A DNA stretch of 64,000 bases from contig JAANBB010000089.1 of the NCBI GenBank assembly GCA_014621425.1, positions 53,615 through 117,614 on the forward strand. Reading direction: 5' to 3'. Below, in pieces: positions 1 to 11,686 of the stretch. A program made the position numbers and the translations under genes. The notes beneath the pieces were generated by a model that was not told where the DNA came from, did no database searches, and saw nothing but the letters and a program-made list of their open reading frames with translations. This DNA comes from Cylindrodendrum hubeiense (Eukaryota; Ascomycota; Sordariomycetes; Hypocreales; Nectriaceae). The first letter of the stretch is position 1. Every line of letters starts with the position of its first letter.

Positions 1-189
1 ATTCTCATCGTTAAGTCAACTTGTGTTAAGCATGTATAAAGAACTAGCATAGAAGAACATATACTCAGAAGATTACAGAGTAGATACACGCAAATATACA
101 GACAGCCACCCATAAGCTTAGTTCAGCTTCGCTACTGTCCGCTGTAGATCGGTAAACCACCGGGCTAGAAACGTCCTGCGGGTAAGAAA

Positions 190-276
190 CCTCCTCCGTT
201 CTCCCCCAGTCAAGCCGATGAGTGGTGGATTGATGCTCGAGTTAGTGACGACCGAGTAATCTTCACAGTGGTAAGT
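190..276 (+). pseudogene. Degenerate 5S rRNA copy
   Basis: This stretch aligns with positions about 370-459 of the next 5S gene, including the internal blocks gtcaag, ggtggatt and gtgacgaccg, followed by the same ttgcctcttt flank. The 5' third (acatacgaccata) is not recognisable, and the 3' helix strand is altered, so helix I cannot form. Most substitutions in the aligned part are transitions (C to T, G to A), which fits decay by repeat-induced point mutation or deamination. It is probably not transcribed into functional 5S RNA. Confidence 0.7.
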
Positions 277-340
277 CCGTTTGCCTCTTTCTGAAATCTA
301 GGTACCTGTGGGTTTGATCCCACTCAGCGCCTCAGCCAGC

Positions 341-458
341 ACATACGACCATAGCTCTTAGAAAATACGGGATCCCGTCCGCTCTCCCCTAGTCAAGCTG
401 AGAAGCGGTGGATTAGTACTCGGGTCGGTGACGACCGGGGAATCCCCACTGTTGTATG
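341..458 (+). rRNA. 5S rRNA: 5S ribosomal RNA
   Basis: This 118-nt gene begins acatacgaccata and ends gttgtatgt, the canonical ascomycete 5S ends, which pair to form helix I. The stem formed by gctcttag and ctgagaagc pairs with a single bulged A, as expected in eukaryotic 5S. The internal promoter-like block around ggattagtactcgggtcggtg is present. The variable stem differs from the major isotypes I know from Neurospora, so it may be a minor isotype. Transcription would be by RNA polymerase III, with the T-run just after it as terminator. Confidence 0.88.
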
Positions 459-464
459 TTTTTT
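459..464 (+). terminator. Pol III T-run terminator
   Basis: Six T residues follow directly after the first complete 5S rRNA gene, as expected for RNA polymerase III termination. Confidence 0.7.
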
Positions 465-533
465 GCCTCTTTTTGCAACTCCACAGAACTCCCTATTCCT
501 ATGGATTTCACCCCACTCAGCGCCTCAACCAGC

Positions 534-651
534 ACATACGACCATAGCTCTTAGAAAATACGGGATCCCGTCCGCTCTCCCCTAGTCAAGCTGAGAAGCG
601 GTGAATTAGTACTCGGGTCGGTGACGACCGGGGAATCCTCACTGTTGTATG
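534..651 (+). rRNA. 5S rRNA: 5S ribosomal RNA (second copy)
   Basis: This is a second complete 118-nt copy with the same ends, helices and internal control region as the gene 193 bp upstream. It differs at only a few positions, which fall outside helix I. It lies on the same strand with its own T-run. Both copies look intact enough to be transcribed. Confidence 0.87.
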
Positions 652-661
652 TTTTTTTTTT
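652..661 (+). terminator. Pol III T-run terminator
   Basis: A run of about ten T residues directly follows the second 5S gene and is a strong RNA polymerase III stop signal. Confidence 0.75.
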
Positions 662-994
662 GGCGCTTGAACCGATTTTCCAGCATGAATACCCTGGCCC
701 ATTGTTGGCGGTGGGCTAAAATATTCGGGTGGGATCAACAAGTGGACATGAAGCAGTTGCTCTATGAGTTGGTAGGGTGTATGGAAACGTTGAAACAAAT
801 ATGTGTTTAATTGAGTTGATAGAATAAACTTCACATTAAATTTTCAAGAGGCTCGTTTTGTTTGTTTCAGATTGTGATATTATCAGATAATAGTGAATAG
901 CTAATGCTGAAGTAGACTTGTCTAATATGACATCTCCAATGTCAAATGTATCCTCCTGCTTTTATTTTGCCTGGGTATTGTTGCGTTGCAAAAT
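662..994. other. Spacer between 5S genes and secreted-protein gene
   Basis: AT-rich spacer in which I see no gene. It holds the 3' flank of the minus-strand secreted protein gene. Confidence 0.5.
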
Positions 995-1778
995 TTAAGC
1001 AAGGTTGGTGGGGAGGCTGATGCTGGCCAAAAGGGCAACAATGGGAGTAAGGACGGGGACAAGCAGGCCGTTGCCGAGACCAGCCAGAAGAGGGGTGAGG
1101 GCAGCAATCAGGCCAGGGAGGATGGCGGAGACGAGGCCAATGACCAGGATGAGCAGGCTGGACAGGATAGAAAAGACAGAGTGAAGGAGGGAGATGAGCT
1201 GAGGCTGGAGGCCGGTGACAGTGACAATGACCTTGACGTTGGCAAGGACAATGGACACAAGGGCGACAACAAGGTTGAGAACGGTGTCGACATCGCCATC
1301 AGCGACGGTAAGACCGGCAGCGCCAGTGAGCGAGGTGACCACCTCGGTGATGGAGTAGTGCATGTCCTGGAAGCCGGGAATGGCAGCATCGGCACCCTGA
1401 TCCGGGGTGAGGTCTCCGGCGTTGACCTGGTCGGCAATGTCCTCTGGAAACTAAGGTTAGTACATGTTTGAATGTTTTGGGGAATGATTGTATCTTACGG
1501 AAGCCACCAGACTGGCCCTGGAGAGTGTCGAGGAGGTCAGTGAGGGTGGAGATCAGGCCCTCGATGCCACCGAGGTCCTGTCGCTTGCTGGGAGTGGTGG
1601 CGATGGCATCGGCGATCTCGCCAACACCGAGCTCCTCGGTGACGATCTCATCAACCTTGTTGACAGCATCTTGGACGCCGCCGGCCTGGCGAGCAGCAAC
1701 CGAGTTGGACTCAGTGACGGGAGCGGCAAAAGCCGAGAGAGCCATGGTGGCAATGGTGGTAAAGAAAGCGGCCTTCAT
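995..1778 (-). CDS. Small secreted protein with hydrophobic C-terminal half
   Basis: Two exons, 1778-1499 and 1443-995, flank a 55-bp intron (GTAAGA donor, TACTAAC branch point, CAG acceptor) and give 242 residues. Residues 1-18 form a clear signal peptide ending SAFA-AP. A lysine-arginine pair near residue 87 could be a Kex2 site. The part before residue 121 is acidic and polar (DADAA-type composition). From about residue 148 to the end it is almost entirely aliphatic, with short Leu/Val/Ile helices broken by Pro and Gly. I do not recognise a family. It could be a cell-wall or surface-active protein, or several membrane segments. The chosen start has a TATA box about 150 bp upstream. The coding frame is well supported by the intron signals; function is unknown. 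Confidence 0.75.
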
Positions 1779-1923
1779 GATGAAAGAGTTGAGGTTTGAG
1801 AGGTAAATGGTAGTAAGGTAGTGAAGGTGAGTGGAGGAGAGTGATAGAGGTTGTTGATGAGGCTGGTGATTGTTGAGTGTGATGAGGATGGGAGAATTGT
1901 CTGAAGGGCCGGATATCAAGGCA

Positions 1924-1931
1924 TACTTATA
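1924..1931 (-). promoter_or_regulatory. TATA-like box
   Basis: TATAAGTA on the minus strand, about 145 bp upstream of the start codon of the small secreted protein. Confidence 0.4.
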
Positions 1932-4900
1932 CCAATTTCTGATTATCCTCGACTTTACGTAGGAACTACCATGGTGCTTGATAGATCACCCAGAAACTAC
2001 AGTAAAGGGAGGTTTGCCAGGATCCTTGATGATCGTTCTCTCGGCAAGCGATGCCGTCCTTGCAAGAGCCAACCATCCCCACAAAACCATACCGCCTTGA
2101 CGAAGTCTCGGGTCGATCAATAGGCTAGGAGTCTATTGGGCAGGGATCCAGGTAGGCGGGTTGATCTTTGACCTGGGTGAGCTTAATCGTGCATGAGGAG
2201 GCGTTCAACCTCCTTTCTCACCAGCCATCAAAGCTGAGCATGAAGTCATCATTCTATGCGTCGGTTTCTGAGTTTCTTACTAGTTTCCATTTCACTCGTG
2301 CTGTTCCAATCGCATCTTGCCTCGTCAGTTGCTGCACAACGTAATCAGGCCAGCAATTACCTTCGTAGCTTGTAGTAGCCTGCACCCCTATTGCTGAATG
2401 GCGTTAAAAACTACCGGGCCAGGGCTAGCGGCACTATGGTCTAAGATCGACACAGCCAGCAAATCGTGCAGCATGAGGCTCCAGCTGCTTGGTGCCTGTG
2501 CCGACGTCATCAGCCACTGACGACGGAGGGCTAGCAGAAGCAAGCCGTCGCAAAATGGTATGTGGGCTGCGCTAGACTGTGGGGAGCTGAGAATGCGTTA
2601 GCTCATAGACGGCTTGGGGTAATCCGGAAGAGCAAAATCCGCCGTCTGAGGTTGATTCGGAAAACCTGGAGACCCGAACATGTCTCTCTGAGCAATGTAA
2701 ATCCCCCTGTTCCAAGTCAGGTGGGAGTGAGACTCTGTGATTCCCCTTGCTAGTTCGGGGACTTTTCTGTTGGGTGGTGTGGTAGGTGTCTGCATCCCGC
2801 CCCAAGCTCCACGTGGGGCCACATCGCAGGGTCTGAGCCAAGCCTAAATAAAGTAAGTCGATCGGCATCTAAGAGATCTGCGATCCGGCGTTCGATTGGC
2901 CCGGAACGAAAGAGAAAGAAATTCCCTCTCCGCATCCTGGCTCTTCTGGGCAATGATATTCACAACATGGCTTTATGAGGAGAGGCTCGTCCGTCACTAT
3001 TCAATAGCTGGCGCCTGGGAAACAAGCTGTCCATGCGAAGAGGAGGTACCGCATACTCGTCGGCATGTCCGAGTCTACCGAGGCCCAATACTGCGCCCGT
3101 GGAGAAGAAAATATATATTGGCTTGCACTGTACGGGGGCGTAGTACGTAGTAGTCTCGGGTATACGGTGCAGCTCTCCGTAGTGGACAATAGCCATGTAG
3201 CCGTCTTTTCTAACCTTGTCCGGCTGATCGACGTGATGTTGATCGCCGCGATGCAAGATACAACCGTTTGGTGGCGTATGGCAGAGAGATCTCCTGGGTT
3301 TTCCGTTTTCTTGGGCTCAAAGTTACAGATGATCACGGTCCAGCTTTCTTCAATTGTCTGGCCCGGCGCCGTTGACCGAACCCTATGTCTTAGCTGCCAC
3401 CATTGATCAACGGCAGTGGAATTCAGCCAATGCGTGTCTGACAGTATTCTTACCCTATAGCAGGCCTCCAGAACGCCCCATTCGGTATGTGGCTCCAATG
3501 ACGACAGACCCCTCAGACTTTGCTCTGCCGAGTCCCTAGCTTGGGGGAGCTCCTCGGCCCGCGTCATTCATCTTAGCAATGGTGGAGTATGGGTGAAGGG
3601 AACGCGACGGACAAAGCCTCAACAAGCTAGCCACCTTGACTCGCACCTTGGCCACCCAATGAAACTTGTGGATGCGCCAACGCGGGACGGGTTGCGCAGA
3701 TTCACGTTGGTCAATTGGCCATGGCCACTACTTTTGCCACGATGGGGCCCAGAAGAGCAGACTACCAGCAGCGCGCCTTGCAACCCGCAAGCCTCGGATC
3801 TTAGCCATTCCGCTCCACTCAGCTTCTCATGTAGTAGCGGAATCGATGCAGCCCCGGTCGGTCGGTCCAACTCAAATTGAACAGATACTGCCGATCAACT
3901 ACGAGCTCTGAGACGGATGCCGAACAACCCGTGTGGGCTGCGTGTTGAACTGTCATCGCTTCCCCCAGAAATGCACTTTATTCATGGAGGTGACCATTTT
4001 GCCCATTCACTCGCAAGAGGGAAGCCTGCTGGCAGAGGTTTATTTTCACGACTACCTGGATGTTCTTATTTGTGGGTGTCACTGCTTCATGAATAGCACA
4101 CATGAGAACGAGGTGGCAACCCAGAAAGCTCTGCAGAATAAGTGGCAGACTAATGTACGAATCAATATCAACTTTAGACGCTCTCTAAGGCTGCGACGGG
4201 TTGAGTTTGGACTTGTCGCCTGAATGTATCTGCAGCTCACGTTCCCAATATCAGACAGGAAGGATGAGGGATGCATTTAATGACGATGGAAGCTCTTGGT
4301 CTTTTTATAGCCAGTTGACAGCTTGCTGTCTGTCTCTTTTACCTAGATATGTGATGCCTTCAGGTCGCATTCGCAGCAATTGACTTTGCGGTTCCTATCC
4401 TTTGAGCTGCGGGTTCGTAGCTATTCCATTTCCTATCTAAAGTCTAAATCGCGATGCCTGATACCCAACCGTCGAAATTCACAAAACTTGGCCTTTCTTT
4501 CAGTTGAATGGAATTTTCTAGTAGATATCTCATCCTTGTGTTGATTAGAGAGTGGTTGTCACATAGTTAACGAGTGTGATGTTCAACTTTGCTTACATTT
4601 GGTTCACAATGATGAATCTTTCCCACTTTGGTTTCACCGATTAGATTTAGGCATGATCATTGATCCAGCGTTCTCGAAATTCTCGAAAATCTTAGACTAT
4701 CGTACCCTCCATTAAGTAAGCTACTAGATATTAGAGCTCAAGCAAGAAGAGGATTGATCTCGTCCATAAATTCCATACCCGGTTATCATTTCAGCGAATA
4801 GGTTTCTGAACTCTCGGATTTCATCCCAAGTATAGAATTTACGTTTCATAGTACGAGTTTCATATTGTAAGTGAAAGTTGTTTGTAAAAGTTCGCTGAAT

Positions 4901-5199
4901 GAAGCGAGTTTTAATCGTAGGAAGAGATGGAAACCCAAAGTTCTTCAATGATCTAAATCTAAAGCTCTGCTTGTACTGTACACTCAAAATTCTCAAAATT
5001 CTCAAAATCTCGACTCCTTAGAGACCAGCTCTCCAAACTGAAGCAATCGGAACTCCAAGACCCAGCACCTGGTAGACTGAAGGGCAAAATCCCTTCAAGA
5101 CAATGTCTCCAAGGCTCTCATTTTCCCGCTCCATGGTTCTATCTATGCTCGATTGGACGCTGATGTTCGAGTCCAAAGGTCAGGGGTGTCGAAGGCTAT
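1932..5199. other. Long gene-free interval
   Basis: About 3.3 kb with no reading frame I can assign to a gene. Open frames of up to about 190 codons exist but show no domain, signal peptide or splice logic. Short ctcgaaaatt/ctcaaaatt repeats occur near 4670-4690 and 4983-5010. The interval holds the upstream region of the secreted protein gene and the 3' flank of the dioxygenase gene. Confidence 0.5.
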
Positions 5200-6459
5200 T
5201 TAGGCCTTGCACTTGCTGCTCTTGGTGGTGGTGGTGGCAGCAGCGGCAGTAGTGGTGCTGACAGCGAAGCCAGCGGAGGGAGTTCCGGTGCCGCTGCCGG
5301 GAGTTCCAGTGCCGCTGCCGGGAGTGCCAGGGCCGCCGCTGCCGCCGCCACCGCTGCCGCCGCCACCGGAGTTCGAGTTCTCAACACCGCCCTCGGCATA
5401 GAGGTAGGAGGCAGGGGTAACGGTCTGAGACAAGGTAGAGTTGATTCCGAAGGCCAACCAAGCGAAAAGACCGTCAGATAGGCTGTCTCCGAGCAGGGTA
5501 TACTCCATGACGGGGTCGACTCCATCAGTGGCAACCTCCTCGCTCAGGATGGAGTCCTCAGAGTTGGTGGTGATCTCCTGGGTGTTGGTGTTGTAGGGGG
5601 CGAGAAGCTCAACGTCGGTGATGAGATCCTGGTCGAAGAAGGCCTGGCCGACGTGGCTGGCATAGTTCTCCATGCCAAGGGTCTTGTTGGCGAGCAGAGT
5701 GGCGTTGGTGTGAATCATGACGTGAATGTGAGTGGCACGGCTGGTGTAGTGACCGGGGAAGATAGACTCAAACTGGGCAACACCATCGTCATTGGTCAGC
5801 TGGATACCACGCAGCCAGGTGTTGTCGATGTTACTCTCATCAGTGCTGTCTCCGTTTCCACTAGCCACAACGCCGGAGTAGACACCAGTAGAGTTGCAGT
5901 GCCACATCTCCAGGTAAACGTCGGGGATAGGCTCGCAGGTGTCTACATCAATGACCTGGTAGTCAAGGACAATATCCAGACCGCCCTGGTCCTCGACGAG
6001 ATCCTCTCGGACATATTCACCAGCGACATCTAAACGAAGAGTTAATACAGGTTATTGGAGACTCTGTGTTGATGCAAACTTACAGTAAGGTCCCTGGGTG
6101 ACCTCAGGGGTGAGGACACAAGAGTTGATTCCGGAGAAGAGAGTAGCGGCATCGGTGTTGACAGTGTATCCCTGATCGGTCTCGTTGTGGGAAGTGCCGA
6201 GGACAGTGTCGAGGTCACGCTTCTTGAGACCACGCTTGGCGCGGGCCTTCTCGATCTGGGCGTTGCGGCGGGCGACATTTCGGGCCTCAACACCGCGAGC
6301 CTTGAGCTTCTCGGCGCAGTGGGCGAGAGAGGAACGCTTGACGGACTGGAGGAAGTCTCGGCGCTCGGCAGCCTCTTCAGCGACGTTGTGTCCGGGGTGA
6401 GCAATGGCAACTCCGCTCAGGAGGGCGAGGCCGGCGATGGCGTTGTTAGAGAAACGCAT
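5200..6459 (-). CDS. Secreted intradiol ring-cleavage dioxygenase
   Basis: Exons 6459-6084 and 6029-5200 flank a 54-bp intron (GTAAGT...TTTAG) and give 401 residues. The family cleaves catechols between the two hydroxyls using Fe(III). A signal peptide (about 1-20, ending AIAHPGH) and a KKR pair indicate secretion and possible propeptide cleavage. The intron junction restores the family signature GPYYVAGEYVR. The four iron ligands are visible: Tyr176 in GVYSG, Tyr220 in PGHY, and His226 and His228 in THIHV, with Arg223 between them. The last 50 residues are a Gly/Ser/Pro/Thr-rich tail, unusual beyond the catalytic domain and resembling a wall linker. It matches extracellular fungal intradiol dioxygenases rather than the intracellular catechol 1,2-dioxygenases. 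The substrate is unknown, perhaps lignin-derived or host catechols. Confidence 0.92.
5281..5371. repeat. Low-complexity repeats coding the dioxygenase tail
   Basis: Tandem copies of a unit like gccgctgccgggagttcc, followed by a GGC/AGC-type run (read on the minus strand), encode the Gly-Thr-Pro-Gly-Ser and Gly-Gly-Gly-Ser repeats at the C-terminus of the dioxygenase. Such runs are prone to length change between isolates. Confidence 0.7.
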
Positions 6460-6632
6460 GTTTGTTGTGAGAGAAATCGAGTTCTAAGAGTCTTTGGAAG
6501 GTTGAAGCAGGGCTGGAAGCAAGGCTGGAAGTAAGTGAGCTGGAAGTGCTGAGACCTGCAGCGGATGATTGGATGTGAGAGTGAATTGAGGCTGAATGTG
6601 ATGAGAAGATATCGAAAGGTATTCCATCAGTG

Positions 6633-6642
6633 ATATATATAT
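6633..6642 (-). promoter_or_regulatory. TATA-like box
   Basis: A perfect AT alternation next to a CCAAT motif, about 175 bp upstream of the dioxygenase start codon on the minus strand. Confidence 0.4.
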
Positions 6643-6659
6643 TGGTCAAGTGGTCCCTA

Positions 6660-9600
6660 TTGTCATAGCATAGGTACCACTCAATTCGCATCCTCGTCCG
6701 TGTACAATGTGGGGCTCGCCCCAAAGCCGACTTGGCCTTGACAAAGACAATGTTCCAATTACGCGTTCCCCCGGGCTGCGTAATCGTCCTCCCTATTCTT
6801 GTTTCTTCGTAACGCCGCCAGCCCAGCCAGTTTGCGGGGATCTCCACTGGCGTGGAACGCGCGCGGAGGGGGCGCTGCCATGGCGCTCGCGCGCCGTTGG
6901 GCGGGAAATCCGCATGAATGACACTGTAGACGGCATGTGCAATGAATGACGCAGCTCTGTTTGAGAAGCGTTGGGCCTATCAACGGCCGCGCGAAACAAA
7001 GCACGCGGACTCATCCTCCACATTCAGAAACGTTGAAACCAGATGCCGATGTCGAGTCGTCGGCAATTGGTCAATGGCGCTGGGGGACGGATCAGGGGTC
7101 GGCCGGGACGCGCAAGCCTCGCTCGGCGGAGGGTCAATCCAGCCAACGCACGGAGCGTCTCCCACCTCCCGGACTGTGGCTTCGCCTTGACCTGACAGCC
7201 TTGACAGGTACCGGACAAGGCGAAAATGATGCAAGATCCAACCTAGGCCGAATGGACCCAAGATTGTCGCATAATGTCGATCTCATGCCGAATAGCCATC
7301 ATGTAATTGGCCTTGGCAGATTGACGCCGCGTGTAAAAGTTGTTTTGCGTGCACGAGGGACGACCGAGACAGCGTTTGGCTCGTTTTCATCCCATTTGCC
7401 AGGGGAGGACCCTGGAAACACATTTTTAAAGTCATCCAGACTTTTCTTTGTGTCTTCAGGGAGGCGAAAATTTTCGGAAACCAAGCAGCTCGAGATCTAG
7501 ACCCTGGGGGGGGGTCTTTGGCCAGCCTGAGCGCTGTGAGCTAAATCAGGGTCACGGAGGCTCTCCTGCACTGCATTGGCCAAACAGAGATGCGGCAGGG
7601 AGAGAAATCAAGGCCGCACAGTCAAGCAACGAGTCCGTTCCCTTCATCCCGCGGGCCAACCGAGAGGACTTTTTTCGATCATCTCTAATTCAGGGGGCTT
7701 GCGCTGTGACACTCTCTCCACTGTTAACCGGGGCCAGGGCAGCAGTACCGAGGGCCAATGTGAAGCCCGCGGTTTCTGATGACGACAGCACCGACGAAAA
7801 CAAGACATCACGATGGGAGGCATACGGGAGGCATGTGGAAGGCATGTGGGAGGACGAAGAGCCCGAGTCATTGGGGGTCCCTGGTTCGTCCCATTGGAGG
7901 AACAACTGTCGATCATTGCTGCAAGGCTATCACTTCCGCTTTTAGGCACTAGTTCCGGAGCCACGCACGCGGCAAGGCGGCTACGAAGCCGCTACGCCAC
8001 TCCGATGGCAATGCAGTGCAGTGACGACGAGGCCCGTTGACGAAGCTCCTTATGAATATCAGGGACTTTGTTGCGATTGGGTCCATGGCAGAACGCAGTC
8101 GGTTCTGTGCAGTCTCCAGGTCCAAAGCGACCCTGCGAGCGTCGGTTCTGCAACCCGCTTCCCGTGATTGGGGTAAAAGGTTTTAAGCTTATTGGCCGCG
8201 TAAGCCTCCACCTGTGCAGAGCGTCTCCGAAACAGCGTCGAGTGCGCCACCGTCCCGAGAAGGGGCTTTGGCAGGGATGTTGACACCCTGAGAATGCATG
8301 GCGGCCTCCTTGTGTCAATCCTGCATGTAATTTGGTCCTCTTCTCCTTCTAGAACTGGTCGTTGCTCAGATACTAAAACGCCTCAATGTGCGTGCCGCGC
8401 CGCAATTATGCAGCATCTAAACGGGGAACGGCAACTGGATAAATAACAGGAGAGTTGAGCCAGCCAATTGTGCAATCTAATATTTTTTAACTTTGATAGT
8501 CATTTAACCATAATCAGATTGTCCTCACCTCTAATTGCGCCTCGTGCAAGGACCAGTAGCATCAACCTCGTCAATGTCTTGAAGCTACCCTGGAGTGTTT
8601 TTCTTTTACATTAGGCCCATCGTCACTCTCTCAATTAGGTGTATTCTCTTTACTTTTTCTCTTGCAGTTGTTACACAAATGTGTGACTGAACTCTATCAC
8701 TGATATATCGTAAGATGGTTGCTTGTTTTATTTAATGGAGCTGCCAAATCATCATGCATGATCACGGTGTGACGAATTTTTGCCCTGCTGCAGCGATAAC
8801 CACATTGGCCCACTAAACGCAGATCCCTGACCACAAATAATCGTTGAGGCATACTATGAGTTATGTTCCTGAGGGCGGATAATATCTCATTACGTTGTTT
8901 GAGAGGGGTACCTGCATATGTTCCACGCCTCGTCATCACGTAATACTGGATCCAATCCGTAGCCTTTGAATCCAAGGCAACAGTTTCTTGATACTCCTCC
9001 TAAAGCACTGGCTGAGGGCCTTCTCATGGTTCCCAAGCACAAACGGCCAACAATTTTGGTAGCTCTATCCATCACGGTGCTATTCTCGCTACTTTTCGGT
9101 GTGAACAAATTGGACATCGGGAGCATTCCCAATGGCTCTCTCATGCCCCGAGTATGCTCACATTTGGCCGCGTACGCATCTAGGTTGATCCTCAACTACG
9201 CGTCAGTCACGTCCTAGATAACCACCATCAGTTTGTTCAAGCTTGTTCCTATTGCTCCAAATAGTACACCGAGAGAACCACTGTCAACAACCAAACGTCT
9301 CTACGCCGTAATTTCGCCCAAAGCCAGCCTGCCGCTGCTCTGGTCCCTTGGCACGCACAGACTCCGACGTTGCACCGCCGAATCCTACCATCCTCCGCTT
9401 GACCTCCGCCCCATCAAAGCTCGGAGCCGGAGTGTCCGCTGTGGCTGGAGCGGCACACGTGTATCCCACATCCCGGTTCTTATTTGTGATGCCTCTATTT
9501 TGAGCTCGGCACGGAGCAACCCGGAGCACGAATCCGACCTGGTTTGAAATCCACGTGCCTCGCTTCGGGATGATACTGAGCACTCGCGAACCCCTTATTT

Positions 9601-11686
9601 TCACCGCGACCTCCCTACCTTTTGTTTTTGCGATTTGCACGACATTGCTTGTGCCAGACATTCTTTACAACCAACGAAGATACAGGTAAACCTTCCCATC
9701 AAGGTCTCTCATTTTACTTCATTCACTATCGCTGCCGATCTACGATAGTGAATTTATTGTACCCACAAACAGAAAGCTTTATCTATCTGTGAAGGCTGGC
9801 GGTTAGTACTGGTGGTTAGGATAGACATCAACACCTCGAAGATGAAGAAGACTGTTTGAGAATCACATCATCAAATCTCTGAGCGAGAAGCATTGGGCCT
9901 CCGTATAGTGAGGTCCCGACGACATTGGAAGGAAAACAAGGATCTCACTCGGATGTGGGTTTTTTGATGCACCGTTACCTCGTAGTCTAAAGCTAGAGCT
10001 CAAATGGAGCATGTCCGAATGGCCCTACCCATATCATCCCTGCTTGCAACTAACAAAAGCCCGGACCCTGGATATTACGAAAGTCACTCACTGCAGATGA
10101 AAACAACCACATGATATTCATTTGTTATGACAAACTTGGAACAGGAGCTCGGCAGCTCGGCAGCCACCAGCAGAGGCCCACATCGCGGCGGAGAGAAAAT
10201 GATTCCGTGACTCATGATCGTATGCTTCTCAGTGGTCACGGTTCTTCAAAAAGTCCAAAAGAGAGTGCTAGGTTTTCAAAGAAGATAATTTTCTCTTGGT
10301 GGAATTCAGTCTCGTATCAATATGACAAAAGACACCTTGGCTTTGAACATTTCTTCCGTTATCATCGGGGGCTTGTTCGTATTTGTAGTCTCGGTTTTTT
10401 AGGGGAAAGAGTAGATGCCAAATTGTATATTTGGGACATATATAGACTATTGTGTTGGGGATAACTGGTCTTCCGGTGTAGAATGCCTATTAAGGCGTTC
10501 TTGGCTGGTGTGTGTCAGTCAGGATGTAAGCCCATTTGAGGCGGCTATCCCTTTTGGGATATTCCGGCAGGTATTGAGGCCATTGGATAAGGTCAATTAG
10601 TCAGTCATTGAGGGCTATAGGGTATGATTGAGGGATTGCGGTTAGTTATACCTGCATCTTCAACCTTCATGTGTTGTCATGATTGTTCAGCAGCAGATTT
10701 TCTAGCAAGGTCAATTTAGATTATTTTCAGCCAATTCTTGCGGCATTGTATTTTGATCCGTTTGATCAGATGGTTCCAATTGATGATATCGGTCAGGCTG
10801 GTCTATTTTGTTCACTTTGAGTCTTTTATCTACGCCCTTACAGATATTGCGGACGCATCGTCTTTGCGCCGATATCACCACAGTCACGGCACCTGCTTTT
10901 TGTGGGTGGGTTGTTGGATCTCTGACCGTCTCTGTGCCATTCCCCCACACAATATGAATAACCTTCTGTGATACGGTGGCCAAGTGCTTATTGCAGCACT
11001 GAAAAAGTCCAATGGCGAGAACTTTAGGCCAATGGTATAGGGTAGGTATATCATCGTGTTGCGGGCCACAAGGTCACGTGGGGGACCCACGAAGCATCAA
11101 GCCCGATGCCGGACTATCAGATGGGGCCGGTTAGGGCTGATGGGAATGCCACCACTGTATTTAGCTGTGCGGATACTGCTAGCAGCTTGAATCGACCACC
11201 GATGCATCTCTCTGAGTCCAGACCTATTGTGACGACCCCCGTAACACATCGTGCAGTGGATGGTTTAGATGCTATTTGTTGCATTGAGCTGAATTTATCT
11301 ATATGTCTACTTCGCTGGGAAGTGAAAAAAAAACACATGGTCATCGAATCAAGGGAACCCCTGAAAATAAGAAAGAGTTCATTTTACTATTTTTATTAAA
11401 CCTATATCCCCCATGTCCTCGTCATGTCCGTGTCATACATTAACGGCCAAAGGAGGTTTCCGCAACCTCATACTCGGCCTCAGTATCGAGGGTCTAGCGT
11501 CCTTTCAAAAAAGATGTACAAATGAAGTGTTCAACCCGTTGAAGTGCGCCGTTCCCCTCAAGATAGGCCCCATTCCGTCTAGGTCTGCGCCAAACTCGAA
11601 CCTGATGAGCCGCAAGCAGGCATACCAGGCTGAAGGGTAGAGTCGCAAAGCAGAGTGCTGACATTAAAAAAAGATTATATATTTCG
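6660..11686. other. Long gene-free interval
   Basis: About 5 kb without a supportable gene. The left half (6.7-8.3 kb) is GC-rich and has chance open frames on both strands up to 184 codons. The right half (8.4-11.6 kb) is AT-richer and frame-poor. I found no transposase, no terminal repeats and no tRNA B-box in it. It may contain decayed repeats that cannot be identified by eye. Confidence 0.5.

Larger units (their letters stand above)
323..651 (+). repeat. Tandem 5S repeat, 193-bp period
   Basis: Two units start 193 bp apart. Each carries a 5' flank of about 18 bp (ctcagcgcctcaRccagc), the 118-bp 5S gene and a T-run. The units differ by only a few bases in the gene (for example ggtggatt/ggtgaatt and ccccac/cctcac), so the duplication is recent or homogenised. 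The decayed copy at 190-276 is a third, older unit on the left. Confidence 0.8.

Noticed and set aside
3001..3567. 188-codon open frame on the minus strand
   Set aside because: No domain, signal peptide or splice structure; composition looks like chance translation and overlaps equally open frames on the other strand.
6946..7500. 184-codon open frame on the plus strand
   Set aside because: Lies in GC-rich DNA with equally long frames opposite; no recognisable motif.
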